A stretch of 64,000 nucleotides of DNA, from assembly GCF_001039005.1 (NCBI RefSeq), contig NZ_LDWR01000050.1, forward strand, positions 62,001-126,000. Direction: 5' to 3'. The DNA comes from Burkholderia cepacia. Lineage in GTDB: Bacteria; Pseudomonadota; Gammaproteobacteria; Burkholderiales; Burkholderiaceae. The translations under genes were made by a program, and so were the position numbers. Below, piece by piece: positions 26,947 through 34,675 of the stretch. The notes below the pieces were generated by a model. The model ran no database searches. It was not told the DNA's origin and worked only from the letters and a program-made list of their open reading frames with translations. The stretch's first letter is position 1. Each line of letters begins with the position of its first letter.

Positions 26947-26977
26947 GGCACCGGGCGCCATCGAGGCGCCCGGTGCC
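26947..26977. terminator. Perfect 13-bp hairpin between convergent T6SS and oxidase genes
   Basis: GGCACCGGGCGCC (26947-26959) and its exact complement (26965-26977) flank a 5-base loop ATCGA. It lies between tssL2 (ending 26858) and the leftward oxidase gene (ending 26997). There is no U-tract on either side, so it is a strong bidirectional stem but not a textbook intrinsic terminator. Confidence 0.6.
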
Positions 26978-26996
26978 GATCCGACGCACGCGCCGA

Positions 26997-29900
26997 TCAG
27001 GTCTGGATCGTGTTCATCACGTTGGCCGGCGTGATGAGATCGAACACCACGGTTTCGGGAATCGCGGTGGCGCCCGGATGTGCGTTCAGGTAGTTCGCCG
27101 TATCCCTCGCCTGCCGCGCGCCGATCGCCTCGCCGATCTTCACGACATCCCGGTAGTACTCGAACACGGCGTCCCGCAGCTGCGGGTCGACGAAACCGTA
27201 GCTGTCCTGCAGGAAGTCGATCGAGGGCTCCAGCACGCCGCGCCCCGTTACCGTTTCGGGGTAGGGGCCCTGGCCGGTCACCGACGCGTTGATCTGCACG
27301 TCCATGAAGTTCATGCCGCCGAGGGTCGGATAGGTGGCCGTTTGCGACGGCAGGCAGGCCAGCACGTCGGCCGGCGTCCACCGCGAGGACAGCTTGCCCG
27401 CCGGCAACGGGTACATCAGCGTCGATGCGTTGGGCACGAACGCCGCATGGTTGTACGCGCCGTCGTTGATCACCGTGTGCTGCACCGAGAACTGCCAGAT
27501 GAACATCGTGAGCACGTCGCGCAGCGTCGCGACGGTCTTGACCTCGGCCGGGAAGCGATGGGCGAACGTCGCATTGTCGACGAAGTTGAATGCGGGAATC
27601 AGTTTGTCGAAAAAGCGCTGAAGCTGGATGTCCGCCGCGATCGCCGGATCGCCGTCCGGATACCGAATCGCGATGAACTTGCCGACGAACCGGAAGATCG
27701 CGTCGTACCAAAGGCCGGCGTCATGAACGTACGCGTAGGAGAACGGCGTCTGCTCGACGCCGCGCCGCTTCGTATCGGCCGGAAGGGCCTGCTCCAGGAA
27801 GCGAAAGCGATCGTTGTCGTAGTACATCTTGTCCTGCAGCTGATAGTTGCCGATCCGCCCGCACGAGAAGATCAGGTCGTAGACGAAGCCGATGTTGTAC
27901 ACCCCGGGGGCGCCGTTGGCCTCGCGGGTCGCCGGGAAAGACTCCGCATACGGGTCGTAGGCACGGTTGTAGATGGTCTGCTGGAATTCCACGGTCTTCA
28001 CCACGTGTGGCCGCAGCAGCTTGAACACGGGGTGCTGCTGGAACGGCTCCGCGGAATGGGGCAGCGTGTCCGGGTTGAAGACCTCCTCCGAGAACAGCGC
28101 GATCGACACCATCGCGCAGATCTGGTGCGTCAGCAACTGATGAAAGCCCACGTCGTGCAGCGTCTGGCCCGCGCAGTTGGTCTGCATCTTGGCCAGCAGC
28201 CACGCATTCTCCGCATTGACCATGTCCGGCGTGAACAGCTCGCCACCCGGTTCGAGCTGGATGCCGACCGGCATCAGCTCGTGATGGTGGTCCACGGTGA
28301 AGAAGACGAGCGGCTTGGCGAGGTAGTAGCCCACCGGCGTCACCGTGCAGGCGTCCAGGTAGTGCCGGTAGTTGGCCACGTATTGCACCGCGCCCGGCCG
28401 GCCGAGACGCGCCGCGTCGACAATGCCGGCTTCCGAAACCAGCCGGTCGAAGTCCGCCGTCGACACCTTCTCGAGCAACGTCGGCATGAAGCCCGCGAGC
28501 TGCTGCCGGGCAAACTCGTCGTCGCTCTTCAGCCAGAACTTCGGCGCGGGGATCGTCTGGAAATTGTTGCCGTAGTAGATGTCCTCCAGCATCTTCACCG
28601 CGTTTTCCATATCCACGGGCCTCGGCGGCAGCTTCGCGCGCCAGGCGACGTTGTCGTCCCAGGCCGAGTTCAGCATCGCGAGCACCTGCTTGTCGCGGTT
28701 GATGGCCTTCATGGATTGCGGCACCGTGTCGTAGTCCGCCACGAACGCGGGCACCTGGCCATCGAACACGTATTGCGCGTTGCCGTAGATGCTGTCGCTG
28801 CCGCCCGGCGGCTTCGATGCCGCATCGCGGTCTGCCAGGTTGTACGTGTAGGCATACGACATCTGGTTTGCCGTGGCCGGGTCGCCTTCGATATCCGGCG
28901 CCAGGAACTTGCCCCAGGTCTGCTGCATGGCCTCGATCTTTTCAGCCTCGCCCGCATGCAGAAGGATGTTCAGCACGGCGTTGTAGGCCGAATCCAGCGC
29001 CCCGACGATCCAGCCGTGATGCACCGAGCAGCACTCGCCGGCGAAGTTCAGGCAGCCGTCGAACTCGGGCGTCAGCAGCGTCGGGTAGAGTTGCTTGAAC
29101 TGCCCCGGCTTGAACAGCGCGAACGCGCCGCCGCCTGCGTGCTCGTCCCAGAACCAGGTCTTGGTCGTCACGCCCTCCTCGTAGCCCGCGAAGGTCTCGT
29201 AGACATCGACTTCGGGGTACAGGTATTGAATGCCCTTGAGGCATTCTGCGATGCGCTCCCGGTCGTCGAGCGCCCCCAGCTTGCGCGCATCGAGCGCCCA
29301 GCAATACACCTGCAGCACGCCCTGGTCCGCCGCATAGCCGTACGACGGATAGATGATCTGCCGGTTCGGGCGGTCGGTTGCCGCCGCGCCGTAGCCGCCC
29401 GTCTGCTCCTGGCGCTCGCCCGCGTCGGCCCAGAACTGGCGCTTGAAGGTCAGGAAGGCCTTGAACGACGCCATGTAGTTGCATTCGCGGATGGCCTGCG
29501 CCTTGTCGAAGGAGATCCCTTCCAGCAGGTTCACGTGCTTCTGGCCGTTCAGGTAGGCGCCGGTGGGCAGCGTGGTGACGACATAGGGATAGGTTTGCTC
29601 GTGCTCGCGGCCGTCGTGCGTGCGGCGCACCTTGACCCGCATGCCGCCCTGGCCGTCGTTCAGGCTCGGGTCGTGGCGCAGGCTCGTCACCTCGTGCTGA
29701 AGGTGCACGCGCTGCTTGTAAGCGGCCCGCGACGGCTCGCCGCGCGACGCGCCTTCAGGATAGCGGGCGGTGGATGCCGGCGGCCTGGCATCCGGCGTGA
29801 GATTGGGCGGATCGTAACGGTAGGGGCCGCCCGGTTGCGGCAACATGCCGACCTGAATTTGCGCGGTGACGCCATCCTGCACCGTGACGGCGTCCTGCAG

Positions 29901-30971
29901 ATCGAGCACCATCCGGCACGCGTCCGGGAAGCGCTGCATTCCCTGGTCCACGGTGAGCATGTAGATCGCGTCGTCGTCCGGCCGATAGGGGTCCTTGCTG
30001 CCGCCCCAGTCATAGACGGCGATCACCATCTCCACGAACGACACCGAGTACATCCCGCTGCCGACGTTGGTGGTCTCGAGGAAATTGGCCACGGACCACG
30101 GCAACAGGTCGTTCTTCGCGCCCATCGCCGGATCGTAGTACTCGCCGAGATCCCCGAGGCGGAACTGCGTCGTCAGGTAATCCCACATCGAATACTGGTC
30201 GTACTGCATCAGCAGGTCGAAGCCCTCGGCAAACGACCGGTTGATGGCCTTCAGGAACGGCGCGTTCACCTGATCCAGCACCTTGTTGATCGGCAGGTAT
30301 TGGTCGTTGCCGACGCCCTTCGGTGTCACCCAGACCAACGGCACGTCGCCACCGTTCGCCACGCCGAAGTTGAAGCCGTCCAGCGTCGACTCGGCGGCCG
30401 TCGTGGGGTCTGCCATGTTGTTGTAGCGCAGCCGCTGTTGCGGCGAGTCGTAATAGAACTTCCGCCAGTACACGCTCTGGTCGTCCAGGCCGTTGCGGGC
30501 CAGCACCGCATTCACCGCCAGCGCAAGCTGCTGCACCGGCAGCATGTCCGCCGAAAACTGCGGCAGGCGCATCCCGCCGACTTCGCCATACAGGCCGGCG
30601 CGCTGCACGTCGTTCGGATCGTAGTCGCTCGAGTACCACGTGTGAATGCGTCCGCCCACGCGGTCCGACGATTCGAACAGCTCGAACTCGATGCCGAGCG
30701 ACTGCAGGATCAGCCCCGCGAACATCCCCGCGAAACCGCCGCCGACGATCCCGACCTGGGGCGCGTCCGCTTTCGCCGACAGCTTGTACGCGGCAGCGCC
30801 GCGCGTCGCGCGGATTTCGGCGGCCTTCGCGCGCTGCGTTTCGATCCTGGCGCGGTAGGTGGCCCCATGGTTGGCCAGTATCCAGTTCGAGAACGCGGCG
30901 CCGAGCGGGCGCCGCTGCCGGGCGTGGCGCACCGGCGAGACGGTCGTGGCGTTGAAATGAAGGAAGCTCAT
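26997..30971 (-). CDS. Amine oxidase-lipoxygenase fusion protein
   Basis: A 1324-residue protein of two enzymes. Residues about 70-660 are an FAD amine oxidase: dinucleotide fold GGGFAG at 77-82, Glu100, RVGGR near 104-108, and the C-terminal FAD motif FAGECCSVHHGW near 642. Residues about 700-1324 are a lipoxygenase: iron ligands His944 and His949 in FHQLLTHQ, preceded by LHDVG; then HPVFKLLRPH; then His1165 and Asn1169 in QHTVIN. The chain ends NTIQT, so the C-terminal carboxylate ligand would be Thr, not the usual Ile. Lipoxygenases dioxygenate polyunsaturated fatty acids; the oxidase substrate is unknown. No signal peptide is visible. The gene is single, with convergent or AT-rich flanks. 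The fold assignment is firm by motif; a combined reaction is inference. Confidence 0.85.
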   Translation of the reverse strand: MSFLHFNATTVSPVRHARQRRPLGAAFSNWILANHGATYRARIETQRAKAAEIRATRGAAAYKLSAKADAPQVGIVGGGFAGMFAGLILQSLGIEFELFESSDRVGGRIHTWYSSDYDPNDVQRAGLYGEVGGMRLPQFSADMLPVQQLALAVNAVLARNGLDDQSVYWRKFYYDSPQQRLRYNNMADPTTAAESTLDGFNFGVANGGDVPLVWVTPKGVGNDQYLPINKVLDQVNAPFLKAINRSFAEGFDLLMQYDQYSMWDYLTTQFRLGDLGEYYDPAMGAKNDLLPWSVANFLETTNVGSGMYSVSFVEMVIAVYDWGGSKDPYRPDDDAIYMLTVDQGMQRFPDACRMVLDLQDAVTVQDGVTAQIQVGMLPQPGGPYRYDPPNLTPDARPPASTARYPEGASRGEPSRAAYKQRVHLQHEVTSLRHDPSLNDGQGGMRVKVRRTHDGREHEQTYPYVVTTLPTGAYLNGQKHVNLLEGISFDKAQAIRECNYMASFKAFLTFKRQFWADAGERQEQTGGYGAAATDRPNRQIIYPSYGYAADQGVLQVYCWALDARKLGALDDRERIAECLKGIQYLYPEVDVYETFAGYEEGVTTKTWFWDEHAGGGAFALFKPGQFKQLYPTLLTPEFDGCLNFAGECCSVHHGWIVGALDSAYNAVLNILLHAGEAEKIEAMQQTWGKFLAPDIEGDPATANQMSYAYTYNLADRDAASKPPGGSDSIYGNAQYVFDGQVPAFVADYDTVPQSMKAINRDKQVLAMLNSAWDDNVAWRAKLPPRPVDMENAVKMLEDIYYGNNFQTIPAPKFWLKSDDEFARQQLAGFMPTLLEKVSTADFDRLVSEAGIVDAARLGRPGAVQYVANYRHYLDACTVTPVGYYLAKPLVFFTVDHHHELMPVGIQLEPGGELFTPDMVNAENAWLLAKMQTNCAGQTLHDVGFHQLLTHQICAMVSIALFSEEVFNPDTLPHSAEPFQQHPVFKLLRPHVVKTVEFQQTIYNRAYDPYAESFPATREANGAPGVYNIGFVYDLIFSCGRIGNYQLQDKMYYDNDRFRFLEQALPADTKRRGVEQTPFSYAYVHDAGLWYDAIFRFVGKFIAIRYPDGDPAIAADIQLQRFFDKLIPAFNFVDNATFAHRFPAEVKTVATLRDVLTMFIWQFSVQHTVINDGAYNHAAFVPNASTLMYPLPAGKLSSRWTPADVLACLPSQTATYPTLGGMNFMDVQINASVTGQGPYPETVTGRGVLEPSIDFLQDSYGFVDPQLRDAVFEYYRDVVKIGEAIGARQARDTANYLNAHPGATAIPETVVFDLITPANVMNTIQT

Positions 30972-30979
30972 GATGACCT

Positions 30980-31640
30980 CTGTGCGTGTGGTGTGACAGC
31001 GGGGACGACTAAGTCATTGGGCGATGCCGATCAGTCTCCGAATCGACATCGGACACGCGACGCGCGCGGTGCGCGACGCAAATGCGTACTCGATCGACAG
31101 GGCGGCTGACTTACTTCGGGAGGGGGCGTCCGGTGGACGCGTATCGAAACGGGGAACCGCGCCAGGCGCTATTGCGACCAAAGCTGTCCATTTTGAAATG
31201 GTCTCCGTGACAGAGCTGTTCAACCCGATGGCGTGGATCGGGATTTTTTAAATAAATATTGAATTTAAACTCAACAAGGCGCGACAGCAGGCGATGCAGT
31301 CGTCGGCCAAATCCGCACAACCCGGCTTTTGAAATATTGTCCTTTTGCCGCTTGGAAGCCCGGCGCCATTGAGGCTGTAATCAATTCGTCACATTTGCCG
31401 ATTCGAGGATGTCTGATGCGTGTTTCGGCGGGGGCATTCTGATATTAGTGGTCGGGTATCTAATATTCCACCTGTCATTATCGACAGTGCTTTTCAATAT
31501 TGAAATTATCGACGGTATTTTTTCAATATTTGAGAGCGATCGGGCGGCGCCATACGATATTTCCTGATCGAAACGATACGGATGCCTATGCTTGTCGATT
31601 ACCGTGCTGCATATTCGAATTCGATCGACATCGAGGCGCA
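30980..31640. other. AT-rich intergenic region with direct repeat
   Basis: No credible gene. The part near 30980-31100 should hold the promoter of the leftward oxidase-lipoxygenase gene. The part from 31240 to 31560 is strongly AT-rich and contains a tandem imperfect repeat (31477-31530) and the palindrome TTTCAATATTGAAA. It leads into a decayed TPR gene. Confidence 0.5.
31477..31530. repeat. Imperfect tandem repeat, two units of 25-26 bases
   Basis: Unit 1 (31477-31501) and unit 2 (31505-31530) both read ATTATCGAC, then 5-7 variable bases, then TTTTCAATATT. They are spaced 28 bases start to start, close to three helical turns less a few bases. A perfect 14-base palindrome TTTCAATATTGAAA (31492-31505) spans the junction. 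This could be a regulator site or simple sequence drift. Confidence 0.5.
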
Positions 31641-32450
31641 ATAACGGACATTCTCCTTTACGGTGATTTCGCGCGGTACTACGACCTCGTGCATGCCGCC
31701 CACGGCGAGCGACGAGGCTTATTCCGGAAGGTGGACGCGGGGCGCCCGGGCGGCATCGATCACCCGGACGGCGACCGCTATCGCTGGGGCTACTACCGGC
31801 ACAACATCCATTTCGCGCTGGCGTCGGCGATCATGACCGACCATGTCGAGGACATGAGCTGGGCCGCCGATCGGCTGCGGCGTTCGGAAGGCGACGGCGT
31901 GACGCGCAGGTGCTTGCCTACGTCCGCAAACGCGATGTCCAACGCACGCGGCGCGTATCTGAAACTTGAGGAGGACGTGATCGCATTCAGGAACGAGCGG
32001 CGCGACGAAGTGATGGGGCACCAGGCCGCGCAGATCGTGCAAGCGGTCGCGCGCGTGGATCGACCAGATGAACGGCGACGCGCGAGGCGGCGTGCGCGTG
32101 CTCGAATGCTCGGTCAGGCAACAGGACGCGATGAACTACGACGAGCCGCCTTACTGGATGGTGCCGGTCAGGCAGACCCTCGCCGCACTGCTGATCGACC
32201 TCGGCCGATACGACAACGCGATCGACACGCTCCACGCGTCGCTCGGCGGCGACGACCCGAATCGCAACCTGTCATGAATTTCAAAGGCAACGGCTGGGCA
32301 TATGTCGGCCTGACGCAGGCGTATGAACGCAAGGGGATCGAGAACCTGACGCCTGACCAACGGAGGGACGACGACAGCGCACGGAAGCGGCTCGCCGAAT
32401 ACTGTCCGCCGGGCAGTGACGCATGCGCGTTGTCGCTCGACCGGATGTAG
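31640..32450 (+). pseudogene. Decayed TPR-repeat protein gene with frameshifts
   Basis: TPR-like pieces occur in order but in different frames. Frame a (31640-32050) has YYRHNIHFALASAIM and AYLKLEEDVIAF. Frame b (32068-32277) has VLECSVRQQDAMNYDEPPYW and PVRQTLAALLIDLGRYDNAI. Frame a again (32275-32450) has NGWAYVGLTQAYERKG. The series resembles the C-terminal part of TPR proteins that end with a DEPP-W-PVR block followed by an NGW-GL block. At least two frameshifts (near 32050 and 32275) are needed to join them, and the N-terminal part is missing. No upstream ribosome site or start is convincing. Confidence 0.6.
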
Positions 32451-32597
32451 GCGGGCCGTGCCGGTCGGTTGAATTGTTTCGAAAATCGATTTAAATATTA
32501 AAATAATTAACGCTGCATTATTTCATATTGATTAAATTGACTTTACAATATGTAATGTTATATCTTGGTTGCCCAAAAACAATCGAGAGAAAACAAA

Positions 32598-34541
32598 GTG
32601 GCAATAAACGACGTGCTTCAAAAAAGCCGCCGCTGGTCGGCCATCGTCGCGTGGTCGGTATTCGCCGGACTGGCCGGCACCGCGTCGGCCAATACCGAGC
32701 CGGCGCAGCCGACGCAACCCAAGCAGGCGCGCATGCCTCGCGTGCCGCAGAATCTGCCCGTGTCGCCCGAGCAGGCGCAGTACAACCTGCCACTCAGCGA
32801 GCAGGATCGCGCGGCGCTGACCAAGCCTTCGCAGCTCAAGCAACCGGCCACGCGCAGCAAGCGCAGCACGTCGGGCGTCGATTGCCGCGACATGTCGGTG
32901 ATGGCCCAGTATCGCGGCGCGGCACTCGCCGATTACATCGCGAATCTTCCCGATTACGAATGCCATTACGGCCTGTTCTCGGTCGATAAAGCGCAGGCCA
33001 CACAGATCTTCAATGCCGAAAATGTGCACGCTGTCGCGAGTCGTTTCGTGCAGGAAATCTATCAATACGATGCGAGCAATTTGATCCTGGTCAATTTGCT
33101 GATTTATCTGCGTGCCGCTTATTACCAATATGATGTATCGGGCATGGCGAACCCGATTCCGAATCTCGCGGTGTCGCTGCGTCCGTATATCAAGCAAAGC
33201 CTGGAGGGCGATGCGCTCTATCGCGACAATTCACGTGCGCCGAGCACCGCGAACGAGCTGATGAAGCTCATCACGAACATGCGGGACGAAGCGTACTACC
33301 TGCCGACGCTGAAGAACCGCATCGCGTCCTACACCGTGAGCGCGGCGAATCCGCAGGCGGCGGCGCCGCTGCTGCAGCGCAGTGCGGCAGGCGGCTTCAC
33401 CGGTTTGCTCACGGTGTTCTTCTACGCGCACCAGCGCAGCGGCGCGCAGCCGATGCTCGACAGCGACGCGACGCTCCCGGAGACGCTCAACCGCTTCGTC
33501 ACCGCGAACCGCGCGAGCCTGTCGAACACGAGCGCCGCCTATCAGCTGGCCGACGCGGCGCGCGAAACGTTTCGCTTCCTCCGCTATCCGACGCAGAAGC
33601 CGCGCGTGAAGAAAATGATCCAGGACCTGCTCGCGTCGACGAGCATGACGGGCGCGGACAGCGATCTCTGGCTCGCGGCGGCGGAAGCGGTCGATTACGG
33701 CGATCCGGGCAACTGCGCGGACTACGGCACCTGCGACTACAAGAAGCGGCTGGCCGACGCGGTGCTCTCGAATCGCTACGCATGCAATGCGGGCGTGCGC
33801 ATTCTCGCGCAGGACATGACGATGCCGCAGCTGCAGTCGGTCTGCGCGGCGGTCGCGCGGCAGGACGACTACTTCCACCGGATGATGAAGACCGGGCGCA
33901 AGCCGGTCGCGGGCGATCGCAACGACACGATCGAACTCGTCATTTTCGACGACTACGCGAACTATCGAAAATACGCGTCGGTGATCTACGGCATCAGCAC
34001 CGACAACGGCGGCATGTATCTCGAGGGCGATCCGTCCGCGCCCGGCAACCAGGCGCGCTTCATCGCGCACGAGGCATCGTGGCTGCGGCCCGAGTTCAAG
34101 GTGTGGAACCTCGAGCACGAGTTCACGCACTATCTCGACGGCCGCTACGACATGGCGGGCGACTTCTCGGTGAGCACCGCGAAGCCGACCGTGTGGTGGA
34201 TCGAGGGCGTCGCCGAGTATCTGTCGAGAAAGAACGACAACCAGGAGTCGATCGACGCGGTGCGCACGGGCGCGTACCGGTTCTCGGACGTGCTCGGCAC
34301 GCGTTACTCGTCGAGTGACTACGTCACGCGCGCGTACCGGTGGGGCTACATGGCGACGCGCTTCATGTTCGAGCGCCATCGCGCGGACGTCGACACGATC
34401 GTGTCGCGCTTCCGGGTGGGCGATTACGACGGCTACGCAAACTATATCGCGTACATCGGCAATCGCTACGACACCGAGTTCGCCGACTGGGCGCGCAGCG
34501 CGACGCCGGCGGGCGAGCCGCCGGTGCCGGCGAAGCGCTGA
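32598..34541 (+). CDS. Secreted M9-family metallopeptidase (collagenase-like)
   Basis: A 647-residue protein starting at GTG 32598, with GAGAGA about 8 bases upstream. A signal peptide follows (RRWSAIVAWSVFAGLAGTASA). Residues about 30-85 are a Pro/Gln-rich linker. The N-terminal M9 domain covers about 100-400, and the catalytic domain has zinc site HEFTH at 507-511 and Glu540 in GVAEYLS. The size fits a Vibrio-type M9 catalytic core without C-terminal PKD or collagen-binding domains. It is predicted to be exported and to digest collagen or related peptides. The gene stands alone between the TPR remnant and the convergent hmq operon. An alternative TTG start at 32565 would only lengthen the leader. 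Confidence 0.85.
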   Translation: MAINDVLQKSRRWSAIVAWSVFAGLAGTASANTEPAQPTQPKQARMPRVPQNLPVSPEQAQYNLPLSEQDRAALTKPSQLKQPATRSKRSTSGVDCRDMSVMAQYRGAALADYIANLPDYECHYGLFSVDKAQATQIFNAENVHAVASRFVQEIYQYDASNLILVNLLIYLRAAYYQYDVSGMANPIPNLAVSLRPYIKQSLEGDALYRDNSRAPSTANELMKLITNMRDEAYYLPTLKNRIASYTVSAANPQAAAPLLQRSAAGGFTGLLTVFFYAHQRSGAQPMLDSDATLPETLNRFVTANRASLSNTSAAYQLADAARETFRFLRYPTQKPRVKKMIQDLLASTSMTGADSDLWLAAAEAVDYGDPGNCADYGTCDYKKRLADAVLSNRYACNAGVRILAQDMTMPQLQSVCAAVARQDDYFHRMMKTGRKPVAGDRNDTIELVIFDDYANYRKYASVIYGISTDNGGMYLEGDPSAPGNQARFIAHEASWLRPEFKVWNLEHEFTHYLDGRYDMAGDFSVSTAKPTVWWIEGVAEYLSRKNDNQESIDAVRTGAYRFSDVLGTRYSSSDYVTRAYRWGYMATRFMFERHRADVDTIVSRFRVGDYDGYANYIAYIGNRYDTEFADWARSATPAGEPPVPAKR

Positions 34542-34615
34542 CCGGCACGGGCCGGCGCCGCGTGGTCGGACGCCGGCCACCGTGGCGCCCGACGCACCAG
34601 GGCACGGCGCAGGAA

Positions 34616-34645
34616 GCGGCCCTCGAACGGAAGTTCGAGGGCCGC
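34616..34645. terminator. Perfect 13-bp hairpin between collagenase and hmq operon
   Basis: GCGGCCCTCGAAC (34616-34628), loop GGAA, then the exact complement (34633-34645). It lies between the convergent stops at 34541 and 34676 and could end transcription from both sides. There is no U-tract. Confidence 0.6.
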
Positions 34646-34675
34646 GTCGCGTCGACATGACGCGACGCCACCGCG

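Noticed and set aside
26943-31109. A 1388-codon open frame on the plus strand opposite the oxidase-lipoxygenase gene
   Set aside because: Its product is Arg/Val/His-rich with no family motif, and it mirrors the minus-strand gene, which has clear motifs. High GC produces such antisense frames.
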